A DNA stretch of 64,000 bases, taken from assembly GCA_017303335.1 (NCBI GenBank), contig JAFLBK010000001.1, forward strand, positions 129,001 through 193,000, read 5' to 3'. Source of the DNA: Chitinophagales bacterium (GTDB lineage: Bacteria > Bacteroidota > Bacteroidia > Chitinophagales > Chitinophagaceae). The notes beneath the pieces are model-generated. The model had not been told where the DNA came from. It was given only the letters and a program-made list of their open reading frames with translations, and searched no databases. Each line of letters opens with the position of its first letter. The stretch's first letter is position 1. Position numbers and translations under genes: made by a program. Positions 8,722 through 18,483 of the stretch are shown here, piece by piece.

Positions 8722-9411
8722 TTACTGGAAAATTTTCTCGTCGACCGGGATGTTCACCTCTACTTTATCGTAGTTGGTTTCACCCTGTATGCTGCTGGTG
8801 GCGGTAAAGGCGAACCAGAAACCATCAACTTGCTTGTAGTTGGTATAGGTTGTTTCAAATTCCACTTCTTCGCCGTTGATGTTGCGCTTGCTTACGGTCT
8901 TGTTCAGGCGGTAATCGGACTGACCAATATAGTACGTGGTTGAGATGCCGGTTTTGAAGGTCACTTTCAGTTTGAAATCATTGCCTTCCTTACCCAGCAG
9001 TTCTACAGTGGTGCCCTTGGCCTGGTAGTCGAGCAATACGCTTTGTACATCCAGCTGGCTTTGAGCGGCCTTCACTTGCTCTTCGGGCATATCGGTGGGC
9101 GAACCCATTCCTTGAACCGGCATGAAGGAAACTCCTTTTCCCGGTGTAATGATCTGGTAATTGTCGGTGCCCATCACAGAGATATCCATGCGCATGCCTT
9201 TCATATGCAGGCGGGTAACGGTAATGGAAATATCAGTACCCTGGATACTCATGCTTCCTGTCATCCGCACTGAATTCAGCGTGGTTAATTTCTCTTTTCC
9301 ACCCAGTGCTTTGATGTACCCATTCACTACATCATCGGCCGTTTGTGCCTGGGCGAACTGGACAAAAACGAGCGACAGGATGAACATCCCGAAAATCAGT
9401 AAATTTTTCAT
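8722..9411 (-). CDS. LolA-like periplasmic protein
   Basis: A 229-residue exported protein with a clear signal peptide (about 1-22, ending AQA). The mature part is beta-strand-rich with the opening typical of Bacteroidota 'outer membrane lipoprotein-sorting protein' homologues: ADDVVNGYIKALGGKEKL, then SVRMTGSM and a long run of antiparallel strands ending with an Asn-rich 'NYDKVEVNIP' strand. Such proteins share the LolA/LppX half-barrel fold that binds lipids. True LolA partner genes (LolB/CDE) are not nearby and the real ligand is unknown. The gene forms its own transcription unit with a strong terminator. Confidence 0.75.
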   Translation of the reverse strand: MKNLLIFGMFILSLVFVQFAQAQTADDVVNGYIKALGGKEKLTTLNSVRMTGSMSIQGTDISITVTRLHMKGMRMDISVMGTDNYQIITPGKGVSFMPVQGMGSPTDMPEEQVKAAQSQLDVQSVLLDYQAKGTTVELLGKEGNDFKLKVTFKTGISTTYYIGQSDYRLNKTVSKRNINGEEVEFETTYTNYKQVDGFWFAFTATSSIQGETNYDKVEVNIPVDEKIFQ

Positions 9412-9496
9412 GTCAATATTTTTTTAGGGCGTAAATATAGGTGAATTTGACCATGTAAATTTTAAAATATGAAGATCATCCGGGTGATTTTGCCTT

Positions 9497-9504
9497 TATC
9501 TTTA
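9497..9504 (+). promoter_or_regulatory. Putative -7 box for ade
   Basis: TATCTTTA (consensus TAnnTTTG, last base off) ends 18 nt before the ade ATG. Confidence 0.45.
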
Positions 9505-9522
9505 TCACTTTAACCTAGCAGC

Positions 9523-11166
9523 ATGAAGCGTTTTACAGTACAGGGAAATATTGTTGATATCCCGGGCCGGGCGATTTATTACGGTGAAGTGGTCGTGGAA
9601 GATGGCCGGATCAAATCCATCGAACGGCTCCCGGATTCAGATGCGCAATCCCAGGCTTCCGGTTTCATCCTTCCCGGTTTTGTCGACAGCCACGTGCATA
9701 TCGAAAGCTCCATGCTGGTGCCGGCTGAATTCGCTAAGCTGGCCGTGGTGCATGGTACCGTAGGCACCATCAGCGATCCGCACGAGATCGCCAATGTATG
9801 CGGCATGGAAGGCGTTGAATTCATGATCGAAAACGGCAAAACGGTTCCCTTCAAATTTCATTTCGGGGCGCCCAGTTGTGTACCGGCCACTGTTTTCGAA
9901 ACGGCCGGCGCCGCCCTGAACGCCGAAGACGTTGACAAGCTTTTGCAGAAACCCGAGATCCATTACCTGAGCGAGATGATGAATTTCCCCGGCGTGCTCT
10001 TCGGGGATGAAGAAGTATACAAGAAGATCGCCTCCGCCAAAAAATACGGTAAGCCGGTTGATGGCCACGCACCGGGCTTACGGGGTGCCGACGCGAAAAA
10101 ATACATCGACGCGGGAATCTCCACCGACCATGAATGTTTTACCGCCGAAGAGGCGTTGGACAAACTGGACCAGGGCATGAAGATCCTGGTCCGGGAAGGA
10201 AGCGCCGCCAAGAATTTTGAAGCCCTCATCGGGTTGCTGGACGAACACTACAGGATGATGATGTTCTGCAGCGACGACAAGCATCCCGACAGCCTGGCCA
10301 TCGGGCACATCAACCAGCTCTGCGCCCGGGCGGTTGCCAAAGGCATTGATGTATTCAAGGTATTACAGGCCGCCTGCATCAACCCGGTAAAGCATTACAG
10401 CATGAACATCGGCTTGCTCCAGGCAGGCGATCCCGCGGATTTTATCCTCGTGGAAGACCTCGTGAATTTTACCGTTACACGTACATATATAAACGGCGAA
10501 CTGGTTGCTGAGAATGGCGGTTCGAAAATCGAAACGAAAAAATCCGCATTGATCAACCAGTTCGATTGCGGGGAGAAAACGGTTGCCGACTTCCGTTTCG
10601 CCCTGGATGAATTTCCGGCAGACATCTATGCCATTGAAGCGCTCGACGGGCAGCTCATCACCAACAAATACCAATGTGCGCCACCGGTGAACAACGGAGC
10701 GTACGAAAGCGATACTGCCAACGATATCCTGAAGATCGTGGTGGTGAACCGGTACCGGAATGCGCCGGTAGCCAGGGCCTTCATTAAAAATTTCGGAATC
10801 AAGAGAGGCGCCATGGCCTCTTCGGTAGCGCACGACAGCCACAATATCGTGGCCGTTGGCGTCGACGATGAAAGCCTTGCCCGGGCGGTGAACCTTGTCA
10901 TCAACGAGCAGGGCGGCGTAAGCGCTGTGTATAATGGCACCGAAAAGATATTGGCCTTACCGGTAGCCGGCTTGATGAGCAACGAGGATGGATATAAAGT
11001 AGCCGAGGACTATACCGCTATCGACCGGGTAACAAAAGAAGAAATGGGCTCCACCCTCGCGGCGCCCTTCATGACCCTTTCGTTCATGGCGCTGCTGGTG
11101 ATACCGCATCTCAAACTCAGCGACCTGGGATTATTCGACGGGGATTCGTTCAGCTTTGTGAAATAA
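9523..11166 (+). CDS. ade: Adenine deaminase
   Basis: A 547-residue amidohydrolase converting adenine to hypoxanthine and ammonia for purine salvage. It has the metal-binding start of the TIM barrel (SHVHIESSM at about residues 63-71), the family-specific [13 protein letters not shown] stretch, a third metal site in [10 protein letters not shown], and the distinct C-terminal adenine deaminase domain ([25 protein letters not shown]). The SHVHIESSM and DPHEIANV combination separates it from adenosine deaminases and dihydroorotases. It ends 8 bp before a convergent lipoprotein gene with no terminator. upp, another salvage gene, lies just beyond. Confidence is very high. Confidence 0.95.
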   Translation: MKRFTVQGNIVDIPGRAIYYGEVVVEDGRIKSIERLPDSDAQSQASGFILPGFVDSHVHIESSMLVPAEFAKLAVVHGTVGTISDPHEIANVCGMEGVEFMIENGKTVPFKFHFGAPSCVPATVFETAGAALNAEDVDKLLQKPEIHYLSEMMNFPGVLFGDEEVYKKIASAKKYGKPVDGHAPGLRGADAKKYIDAGISTDHECFTAEEALDKLDQGMKILVREGSAAKNFEALIGLLDEHYRMMMFCSDDKHPDSLAIGHINQLCARAVAKGIDVFKVLQAACINPVKHYSMNIGLLQAGDPADFILVEDLVNFTVTRTYINGELVAENGGSKIETKKSALINQFDCGEKTVADFRFALDEFPADIYAIEALDGQLITNKYQCAPPVNNGAYESDTANDILKIVVVNRYRNAPVARAFIKNFGIKRGAMASSVAHDSHNIVAVGVDDESLARAVNLVINEQGGVSAVYNGTEKILALPVAGLMSNEDGYKVAEDYTAIDRVTKEEMGSTLAAPFMTLSFMALLVIPHLKLSDLGLFDGDSFSFVK

Positions 11167-11174
11167 GGAGCGTG

Positions 11175-11606
11175 TTAGTCGGTCTTGGCGGCGATGATCT
11201 TGAGCGCTATGCTGTCGGTTCCCTTGGGCGCATAGTATTTTGTCTTGAAATCGGCCGTTGTGCCCGGGGAGATGGTTTCGTAGATCACTTCATGGTCTTT
11301 CTCCAGCAAGGCGCCTGTTTTACTGTAAAAGGCCAGTTCCACATCAATGTCTTTATAGCGTGCAACCGTAGCCTTGTTGGTGATCGTACCTTTGATCACG
11401 GTCTGCCGGAGCAGGTTCCTGTGGTCTTTTCCTTCAACAGCTAAAAAACGAACCGGGTTTTTCTTTTCCGTTTCTTCCAGCGTTTCCTTGGTTTGTTCGT
11501 ACTTGTCTTTTTCTTTTTTTTCTTTATCGGCTTTCTTCTCTTCGGTATTCCCGCAACCTGTTCCGATAAGAATGAAAAGCGATGCGGCAGCGACCAGGTG
11601 TTTCAT
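11175..11606 (-). CDS. Small lipoprotein, FxLYD-like domain
   Basis: A 143-residue predicted lipoprotein: signal peptide with lipobox IGTGC (Cys18), then a highly charged Lys/Glu linker (about 22-50), then one beta-sandwich-like domain (VIKGTITNKATVARYKDID, later YETISPGTTADFKTKYYAPKG) that resembles FxLYD-type extracytoplasmic domains. Function is not known. The charged linker after Cys fits an outer-membrane-anchored lipoprotein. It is convergent with ade and divergent from upp. Confidence 0.75.
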   Translation of the reverse strand: MKHLVAAASLFILIGTGCGNTEEKKADKEKKEKDKYEQTKETLEETEKKNPVRFLAVEGKDHRNLLRQTVIKGTITNKATVARYKDIDVELAFYSKTGALLEKDHEVIYETISPGTTADFKTKYYAPKGTDSIALKIIAAKTD

Positions 11607-11688
11607 TTTGTTGATTTAGGCTGCAATAAAAATACATTTTTGGAAAAGACCGTGTTAAAAAAATAACCGCCGCTGCTGAATTTTATTT

Positions 11689-11696
11689 TAGTTTTG
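11689..11696 (+). promoter_or_regulatory. -7 box for upp
   Basis: TAGTTTTG matches TAnnTTTG and lies 60 nt before the upp ATG. Confidence 0.45.
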
Positions 11697-11756
11697 TTCG
11701 GCTGCCATACCAGCAAGCACATGCATTCATGGCTTTACTAACACAAACCGATTACC

Positions 11757-12407
11757 ATGATCATCAACCTGAGTGAACAGCATTCCCTGGTGAACAACTG
11801 GGTGTCTGAATTGCGGGATATCGAGATACAAAGCGATCGCATGCGCTTCCGCCGGAACCTGGAACGGATCGCCGAAGTGGCAGCCTATGAGATCAGCAAA
11901 AAAATGCCCTGGAAAGAAAAGGAAGTGACCACACCGCTGGGTACCAGCACCGGTAAGGTGCTTGAGCAGCAACCTGTACTGGCTACGATCTTACGGGCCG
12001 GACTGGCCATGCACACCGGTTTGCTGAATTATTTCGACAAGGCCGACAATGCGTTCATCAGCGCTTACCGCAAACACAATCCCGACGGCAGTTTTGATAT
12101 CCACATGGAATACATGAGTTGCCCGGAAATCGAAGGGCGGATGCTGATCCTCAGCGACCCGATGATCGCTACCGGGTCTTCGCTGGTGAAATCGATCGAG
12201 TTTTTGAAAGAGGAAGGCGATTTCAGTGAATTGCACATCGTTTGCGCCATCGCCTGTACGGTCGGGCTCGAATATGTACTCCGGGCGCAACCCAAGGCAA
12301 CCATCTGGTGCGGCGATATCGACGATGAGATAACGGCCAAAGGATATATCGTACCAGGCCTGGGAGATGCCGGCGACCTGGCCTTTGGATCGAAGATGCA
12401 GAATTGA
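11757..12407 (+). CDS. upp: Uracil phosphoribosyltransferase
   Basis: A 216-residue cytosolic enzyme making UMP from uracil and PRPP. The type I PRTase PRPP loop is present as LSDPMIATGSSLVKSI (about residues 130-145), and the C-terminus has the uracil-specific flag PGLGDAGDLAFG. ILRAGLAMHTG is the expected N-terminal motif. Length and order of motifs are standard. The start was chosen at the ATG before IINLSEQHS, as in homologues. Transcribed alone; with adjacent ade it forms a nucleobase-salvage neighbourhood. Confidence 0.95.
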   Translation: MIINLSEQHSLVNNWVSELRDIEIQSDRMRFRRNLERIAEVAAYEISKKMPWKEKEVTTPLGTSTGKVLEQQPVLATILRAGLAMHTGLLNYFDKADNAFISAYRKHNPDGSFDIHMEYMSCPEIEGRMLILSDPMIATGSSLVKSIEFLKEEGDFSELHIVCAIACTVGLEYVLRAQPKATIWCGDIDDEITAKGYIVPGLGDAGDLAFGSKMQN

Positions 12408-12540
12408 TTATATTCTGACAATCAATATTATAAGGAAGATATTCCGCATCGGGGAATGATGTTTAATCCGGGGCCGGATCTTACCTGAAATTCTCTCAAA
12501 ATCATTGGTGAATTTGATGCAGCTTTTTGCGGCAAATCCC

Positions 12541-12548
12541 TATCTTTA
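12541..12548 (+). promoter_or_regulatory. Putative -7 box for the PorP/SprF gene
   Basis: TATCTTTA, 22 nt before the ATG at 12571; one base off TAnnTTTG. Confidence 0.45.
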
Positions 12549-12570
12549 GGGTTCTGAACAGTCAACGAAA

Positions 12571-13575
12571 ATGAGAAAATTCCAAGTACTTATTTGTGCC
12601 CTAATGCTTACCCTTGGAGCAGAAGCGCAGGACCCGCATTTTTCCCAGTTCTTCGCGTCGCCGCTTACACTGAACCCGGCCTTCACCGGCAAGTTCAGCG
12701 GTTCCTGGAGGCTGGCAGCCAATCACCGCGATCAGTGGCCTTCCATTCCCAAAGCGTATGTAACAACCAGTGCTTCCTTTGATTTTCCCATTCTCAAAAG
12801 CCGGATCCCTGAGAACGATGTGTTCGGGGTTGGTCTTTCCGGCCTTACAGACGCCAGCGCCAACGGCATCCTGAAACTGAATTACGGATCGGTATCCATG
12901 TCGTACCACAAAGCGCTCGACGAAAACGGTTACAGTACGATCGGCGCCGGTTTCCAGGGAACCTATTCGAGTCTGAACCTCGATATCAGCAAACTTCAGT
13001 TTGAAGACATGCTTACCCAAAACGGTTTTACGGGCACCACATCCGATATTATTTACAATGGCAACAACCAGGCGTATTTTGATGTGAATGCCGGTTTACT
13101 TTATTCCGGATCAACCAACGGACTGAACAATTTTTACCTCGGCGCTTCGATGTACCACATCAACCGCCCGAAAGTGGGTTTCAAAGACAAGAACTGGTAC
13201 CTGAGCGGTCGTATCTCGATCCACGGTGGCGGCTCTTTCCCGTTGTCGGAGCAATTGACCGTACATACCTCCCTGATCCACCAGATGCAGAACAAATCCA
13301 GTGAAACCATCGCGGGCGCCGCCTTATCGGTTAACCTGAACCCCGGGGAGGAAACTTCCAACAGCAGCATTTATATCGGCAGCTGGGTTCGGTTCAACGA
13401 TGCGGTGATCCCGTATGTCGGACTCGAATTCGGAGGCCTGCGCATCGGCGCCAGTTATGATTTCAATATTTCGAGCCTCAAAGCGGCCACGGCATCCCGC
13501 GGCGGTTCAGAGTTCTCGATCATTTTTATCAAGCGTCCGGCTGAATATAAAGGAATCCCTTGCCCTAAATTTTAA
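12571..13575 (+). CDS. PorP/SprF family outer-membrane protein
   Basis: A 334-residue outer-membrane beta-barrel with a signal peptide (about 1-19). It starts with the family hallmark QDPHFSQFFASPLTLNPAFTG and continues through NHRDQWPSI, regular amphipathic strands and a late GASYDFNISSL strand pair. PorP/SprF proteins work with the type IX secretion system and are often encoded next to a cargo protein whose attachment or export they support. Here two giant T9SS cargoes follow directly, which suggests a dedicated partner. The known pairing is usually with type B cargo, whereas these neighbours carry type A-like domains. Confidence 0.92.
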   Translation: MRKFQVLICALMLTLGAEAQDPHFSQFFASPLTLNPAFTGKFSGSWRLAANHRDQWPSIPKAYVTTSASFDFPILKSRIPENDVFGVGLSGLTDASANGILKLNYGSVSMSYHKALDENGYSTIGAGFQGTYSSLNLDISKLQFEDMLTQNGFTGTTSDIIYNGNNQAYFDVNAGLLYSGSTNGLNNFYLGASMYHINRPKVGFKDKNWYLSGRISIHGGGSFPLSEQLTVHTSLIHQMQNKSSETIAGAALSVNLNPGEETSNSSIYIGSWVRFNDAVIPYVGLEFGGLRIGASYDFNISSLKAATASRGGSEFSIIFIKRPAEYKGIPCPKF

Positions 13576-13780
13576 TGAAAACTACCGTAAATGTGCTGGA
13601 TGGGATATCTTCCCTGTCAGTTGATTGCCTGGCGTAAGCCGACAGCGCATTTTCACTAACCCGAACGATCATTCAATACCCTGTTTGCCCGCGGAGCGAT
13701 TGCATCCGGCAAGCATGTTTTTTTTGATGGACAGGGTTGCAAACATGAGCTCTTATTCCTTAATTAACAATAAACAAAGT

Positions 13781-16700
13781 ATGAAAAAAACTCTACCGCT
13801 GACGCTCTTGTTGGCCATCATCACTACTTTGGCTTTCGGGCAATCGGATCAATTCTGGTCCCCGAACTACAGCAGCCGGGCCAGTATGGTGACCGATAAA
13901 GCTGTTGCCAGATTATCCTTCCCGAAGGAGTTCAAGTTGTTCAACCTGAACATTGAACCACTCCGCCGGGAACTGTTCGCCATCGTTGACCAATCGGCCA
14001 AACGCACCGCGATCATTTCCCTTCCGAATGCCGACGGCAAGATCGAACAATTCGAAGTTTATGAAGCTTCCAACTTCGACCCGCGGCTCCAGGCCCGTTT
14101 CCCCGAGATCAGGGCTTTCTCCGGAAAGGGTATCACCGATAGAACCGCTTACCTGAAACTCAGTATCTCTCCACAGGGCATCCAGACAATGATCTTCCGC
14201 ACGGAAACACAGAACGAGTTCATCGAACCTTATTCTGTTGACCATACGGTTTATGCTGTTTTTAAATCGCAACGCGACAAAGGAAAATTACCCTGGGCCT
14301 GTTCAACGGAAGAAAAACAATATTCCTCCGACCTGCAGAAACAAATAGCTCCTTCTTCCAACATTGTTGGAAGTTCTGCCGGGGAACTCAAGACCATGCG
14401 CCTGGCGCAATCCTGCAACGGTGAATACGCCAACTTTTTCGGCGCCACCAATTCGGGCCAGGTAGCCCTGGTTCTGGCAGCTTTCAACAACACACTCACC
14501 CGTTGCAACGGATGTTATGAGAAAGATCTGGCCCTTCACCTGAATCTTGTTCCGGAAACAGTGAACGTGATCTATTACAATCCCGCCACTGATCCGTATA
14601 CTTCGCTTGGTAACTGGAATACGGAATTACAGATTGCACTCAATACCACACTCACAGGTCCGGGAACACCCATCAATGTTAATAACGCTGCGTATGATAT
14701 TGGCCATATGTTTGGCGCTTCGGGCGGAGGTGGAAACGCCGGTTGTATCGGTTGCGTTTGTGTAGATGGCGTTCCCAGCGGTACAGGAGCGACGAAAGGA
14801 AGAGGCATCACATCTCCTGCTGATGGTATTCCGCAAGGAGATAATTTTGATATCGACTACGTAGCGCATGAAGTGGGACACCAGCTGGGTGGCAACCACA
14901 CATTCACGCATTCCAATGAAGGAACCGTGGCACAACGTGAAGTAGGCGCCGGTATCACCATCATGGGATATGCCGGTATCACCAGCTTCGACCCGGCCCC
15001 GCACTCCATTGATATTTTCCACGCGGCATCCATCGACCAGATCCAGAATAACCTGGCTACCAAAACCTGTCCTATCACCACCAATATTACCGCTACGAAC
15101 CACACACCGGTTGTAGCTCCGCTTACTCCCTACACCATTCCCATCAGTACGCCATTTGCACTTACCGGTTCAGCCACCGACGCCGATCCGGGCGATGCGC
15201 TTACTTATTGCTGGGAACAGTATGACCTGCACGGCGGTCAAACAGGTTCCAACAGTGTTGCCTATGCAACCAAACCCGTTGGCCCGAACTACCTGACATT
15301 CCCGGCTGTGTCTGGCTCTACCCGTTATTTCCCGCGCCTTTCAACGGTGCAGGCAGGCCTGTTGATCACGCCTACCTTACCGGGTGGAGACGCCATCTGC
15401 AACATCGAGGCCCTGAGTTCTGTTTCCAGAACCCTCAACTTCCGCCTGACCGTACGTGACAATCGTCCGTATGTTCCGGTATCGCCTGGTCCGGCTGCGG
15501 TTGGCCAGACAGCCTATGCGGATGTTGCCATCACCGTTACCAATACCGCCGGACCATTCAAGGTAACGGCGCCGAATACCAACGTAACCTGGAACAGCGG
15601 TACTTCGCAAACCATTACCTGGGATGTGAACAATACCAATACCGGTTCGGTAAACTGTGCCAACGTGAAGATATCCCTGTCGACCGACGGTGGTAATACC
15701 TTCCCGACCGTGATCCTCGCCAGCACAGCGAACGACGGTACAGAAACCATTACGGTTCCATCGATCGCCACCACCACCGCACGCATCAAAGTGGAAGCGG
15801 TTGGTAATATCTTCTACGATATGTCCGACGTGAACTTCACGATCGTTGCAAGCAACCCAACCTTTGAATTTGTTCCGAATGCCGGCACCGCGGTTGCCTG
15901 CGGCAGCGCTTCAGCCGCCATCACACTGCAAACAACCAGCGTACTCGGTTTCTCAACCCCGATCACCCTGGCTGCCACTGCAGGCGTTCCGGCCGGAACC
16001 AACGTAACCTTCTCGGTTAACCCGGTTACACCAGGCAACAGCACGGTTGTTACATTGAACAACATGAACATCCTGGGCCCCGGAACATATAATATCACGA
16101 TCCAGGGTACTGCCGGTGCCGAAGTGAAGACGATCGTTCTGGCTTACACCGTTAACCCGGGAACAGGTCCGTCAATCACCGGACAACCGACATCCACGAC
16201 TATTTGCTCGGGTACCAATACCACCTTCACCGTAACGTCTGCCGCGGCAACATCCTTCCAGTGGCAGGAAAGCACCAACGGCGGCGGAACATGGGCCAAC
16301 GTTGTTAACGGCGGCATCTATGGTGGCGCAACAACGGCTACCTTGTCGCTCACCGGCGTAACAGCCGGCATGAACGGTTATCAATACCGTTGTATCGCTT
16401 CTGTACTCTGCGGTTCTTCTACATCAGGTACAGCTACACTCACCGTGAATGCAGCGCCTTCTATTTCTGCCCAACCGGTTCCATCGGTGGTATGCGGCGC
16501 TACCAGCACTACCTTCAGCGTAACCGCTGCGGGTGCAGGCATTACCTACCAATGGCAAAGCGCAACAAGTTGCGCCGGCCCTTGGACCAACCTGGCCAAC
16601 GGCGCTCCGTATTCAGGTGTAACAACAGCCACACTTACCGTTAACCCCACTTCGGTTGCGATGAGCGGTACTGTATATCGTTGCGTGATCAGCGGCACCT

Positions 16701-18157
16701 GCGCTCCGGCTGTTAACAGCTCGTGCGTGGCGCTCACCGTTAATACTCCGATCGCTATTACATCACAACCATCGAACGTTACGCTTTGCGCCGGCCTGCA
16801 AACAAGTTTCACCGTTGCGGCAACTGGCACTACGCCTTCTTACCAATGGCAGGAAAGCACCAACGGCGGTGGTACCTGGACCAATATCACCAACGCCGGT
16901 GTTTACAGCGGCGCTACAACGGCTACGCTCACCCTCACAGGCGTAACAGCCGGAATGAGCGGCTACCAATACCGTTGCGTGGTGAACGGAGCGGCCAGTT
17001 GCGCAGCCTCCAACTCTACGGCTGCTACGCTCTCCGTGAACACAGCTCCTTCCATCACTACCCAGCCTGTTGCGGCTACCACGCTTTGCGCCGGCAACAA
17101 CGTAACCTATACCGTTGCCGCCAATGGTACAGCTCCAACGTATCAATGGCAGATCAGCACCACTGGTGCGGGTGGCCCATGGACCAACATCACCAACGCC
17201 GGTGTATACAGCGGCGCAACCACTGCTTCGCTGACCATAACCGGTGTTACCGTTCCGATGAGCGGTTCGCTGTATCGCTGCGTAGTTAGCGGTACCTGTA
17301 CGCCTGCCGCCACTTCGAACAACGCGGCGCTCACAGTTAATACACCCATCTCGATCACTACACAACCTGCCGCTACCACCAATGTATGCGCTACCGGAAG
17401 CACCAGCTTCACCGTAGCCGCTGCCGGCACCACACCGGGTTACCAATGGCAGCTGAGCACCAATGGAGGTACCACCTGGACCAACATCGCTAACGGTGGT
17501 GTATATGGCGGAGCTACAACTACCACGCTTACACTGACAGGTATCACGGCAGCCATGACCGGCAGCCAGTATCGCTGCGTAGTTAGCGGCGCTGCTCCCT
17601 GCGCTGCGGTGAATTCAGGTGTGGCCACGTTGAATGTAACACCGCAACCGGTGATCACGGCTGCTCCGTATACAGCGCTTATGGCTGGCTGGACAACCAC
17701 CCTCACCGTAAACGTTACACCGGCACCCGGACTCAGTTTTGCCTGGTTCCTGAATGGAACACTGCAGGCCGAGACGGGCAATACACTTATCGCCAATGTG
17801 AACAGGCTGGGTGATTACCGTGTAGTGGTTACAGGCCCTGCCGGTAACTGTACATCGGAATTGCTGACCATCAGGGATTCGGCCAGCAAGAAACTGTTCA
17901 TCTACCCGGTACCGAACAATGGAAGGTTCACGGTAACCTACCATGTTCCGGGCGCTTCTGTAAGCAATGCCACCAAGCAATCGATCGTTATTTATAACAG
18001 CGATGGCAAACGGGTATTCAACAGGGAATTCACGGTTACACAACCTTACCAGCTTCACAATATCGACCTCCGCGGTTATGCCGGCGGCGTTTACTATGTG
18101 GTGCTGCGTGAGGCGAATGGAAACAAGATCAAGACCGGAGAAGTGGTTATTAAATAA
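13781..18157 (+). CDS. Giant T9SS metalloprotease with five Ig-like repeats
   Basis: A secreted multidomain protein of 1458 residues. The frame is open from a TTG at 13625, but the ATG at 13781 begins a perfect signal peptide (MKKTLPLTLLLAI..., ending FGQ). Order: propeptide-like region (about 22-200); reprolysin-type zinc protease with HEVGHQLGGNH (His363, Glu364, His367, His373) and a following IMGYAG Met-turn; a region with Ig/cadherin-like segments (about 430-795); five Ig-like repeats of about 98 residues (about 798-1287), each with a CAG...YRC cysteine pair; one linker domain; a type A T9SS sorting domain (about 1369-1458, opening LFIYPVPNNG and ending GNKIKTGEVVIK). It sits downstream of a PorP/SprF gene and ends in a strong terminator. 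Substrate unknown. Confidence 0.93.
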   Translation: MKKTLPLTLLLAIITTLAFGQSDQFWSPNYSSRASMVTDKAVARLSFPKEFKLFNLNIEPLRRELFAIVDQSAKRTAIISLPNADGKIEQFEVYEASNFDPRLQARFPEIRAFSGKGITDRTAYLKLSISPQGIQTMIFRTETQNEFIEPYSVDHTVYAVFKSQRDKGKLPWACSTEEKQYSSDLQKQIAPSSNIVGSSAGELKTMRLAQSCNGEYANFFGATNSGQVALVLAAFNNTLTRCNGCYEKDLALHLNLVPETVNVIYYNPATDPYTSLGNWNTELQIALNTTLTGPGTPINVNNAAYDIGHMFGASGGGGNAGCIGCVCVDGVPSGTGATKGRGITSPADGIPQGDNFDIDYVAHEVGHQLGGNHTFTHSNEGTVAQREVGAGITIMGYAGITSFDPAPHSIDIFHAASIDQIQNNLATKTCPITTNITATNHTPVVAPLTPYTIPISTPFALTGSATDADPGDALTYCWEQYDLHGGQTGSNSVAYATKPVGPNYLTFPAVSGSTRYFPRLSTVQAGLLITPTLPGGDAICNIEALSSVSRTLNFRLTVRDNRPYVPVSPGPAAVGQTAYADVAITVTNTAGPFKVTAPNTNVTWNSGTSQTITWDVNNTNTGSVNCANVKISLSTDGGNTFPTVILASTANDGTETITVPSIATTTARIKVEAVGNIFYDMSDVNFTIVASNPTFEFVPNAGTAVACGSASAAITLQTTSVLGFSTPITLAATAGVPAGTNVTFSVNPVTPGNSTVVTLNNMNILGPGTYNITIQGTAGAEVKTIVLAYTVNPGTGPSITGQPTSTTICSGTNTTFTVTSAAATSFQWQESTNGGGTWANVVNGGIYGGATTATLSLTGVTAGMNGYQYRCIASVLCGSSTSGTATLTVNAAPSISAQPVPSVVCGATSTTFSVTAAGAGITYQWQSATSCAGPWTNLANGAPYSGVTTATLTVNPTSVAMSGTVYRCVISGTCAPAVNSSCVALTVNTPIAITSQPSNVTLCAGLQTSFTVAATGTTPSYQWQESTNGGGTWTNITNAGVYSGATTATLTLTGVTAGMSGYQYRCVVNGAASCAASNSTAATLSVNTAPSITTQPVAATTLCAGNNVTYTVAANGTAPTYQWQISTTGAGGPWTNITNAGVYSGATTASLTITGVTVPMSGSLYRCVVSGTCTPAATSNNAALTVNTPISITTQPAATTNVCATGSTSFTVAAAGTTPGYQWQLSTNGGTTWTNIANGGVYGGATTTTLTLTGITAAMTGSQYRCVVSGAAPCAAVNSGVATLNVTPQPVITAAPYTALMAGWTTTLTVNVTPAPGLSFAWFLNGTLQAETGNTLIANVNRLGDYRVVVTGPAGNCTSELLTIRDSASKKLFIYPVPNNGRFTVTYHVPGASVSNATKQSIVIYNSDGKRVFNREFTVTQPYQLHNIDLRGYAGGVYYVVLREANGNKIKTGEVVIK
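16169..17640 (+). repeat. Five ~294-bp coding repeats (Ig-like) in the metalloprotease giant
   Basis: Units start near 16169, 16448, 16741, 17039 and 17338. Shared landmarks are a CAG/CSG cysteine, YQWQ, NGGGTW or CAGPW, (G/S)GATTATLTLTG and YRC. Units 3-5 alternate between a type opening TPI and a type opening TAP. Confidence 0.92.
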
Positions 18158-18181
18158 ACCCGCCGATCCAGCTTATAACAG

Positions 18182-18206
18182 GCCCCCGCTTTTGCGGGGG
18201 CTTTTT
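18182..18206 (+). terminator. Strong intrinsic terminator after the metalloprotease giant
   Basis: GCCCCCGC (18182-18189) and GCGGGGGC (18194-18201) form a perfect 8-bp stem with a TTTT loop, followed by TTTTTATTT. Confidence 0.95.
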
Positions 18207-18483
18207 ATTTCTGCCAGCCGATCGCGGGTGAAACAGATCAGAATCAGGAACAACCGTGGCTCTGCATGCCCGGCCACCTATGGAAATAACCGACACATCA
18301 GCCCTTATCCTAATTAATTTGAAGTATTCGCCTGAAAAAAGCGGAATGAACCCGTTTTTTTGCCGAAATTAGTGACAGTTTTCATAACAAGCGGTCCCAT
18401 ATCGCCGTTATAAATAAACCCTGTACATACGGAACAAAGGCCGAAAACCCCTTTCTATCAAACGAACTGCGATTATATCATTA
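18207..18483. other. Spacer before the small exported gene
   Basis: From the terminator at 18206 to the small gene I see no coding capacity or convincing repeat. A T-rich run at 18353-18363 followed by GCCGAAATTAG could belong to a promoter, but no clear TAnnTTTG with a partner box is present. Confidence 0.4.

Noticed and set aside
6663..8807. A 714-codon plus-strand frame opposite the BNR protein
   Set aside because: It runs antisense to a gene with clear signal peptide and Asp-box repeats; its translation shows no domain features, so it is a shadow frame of high-GC third positions.
13625..13780. Upstream TTG start for the metalloprotease giant
   Set aside because: It would place 52 unconserved residues before a perfect signal peptide; the ATG at 13781 fits much better.
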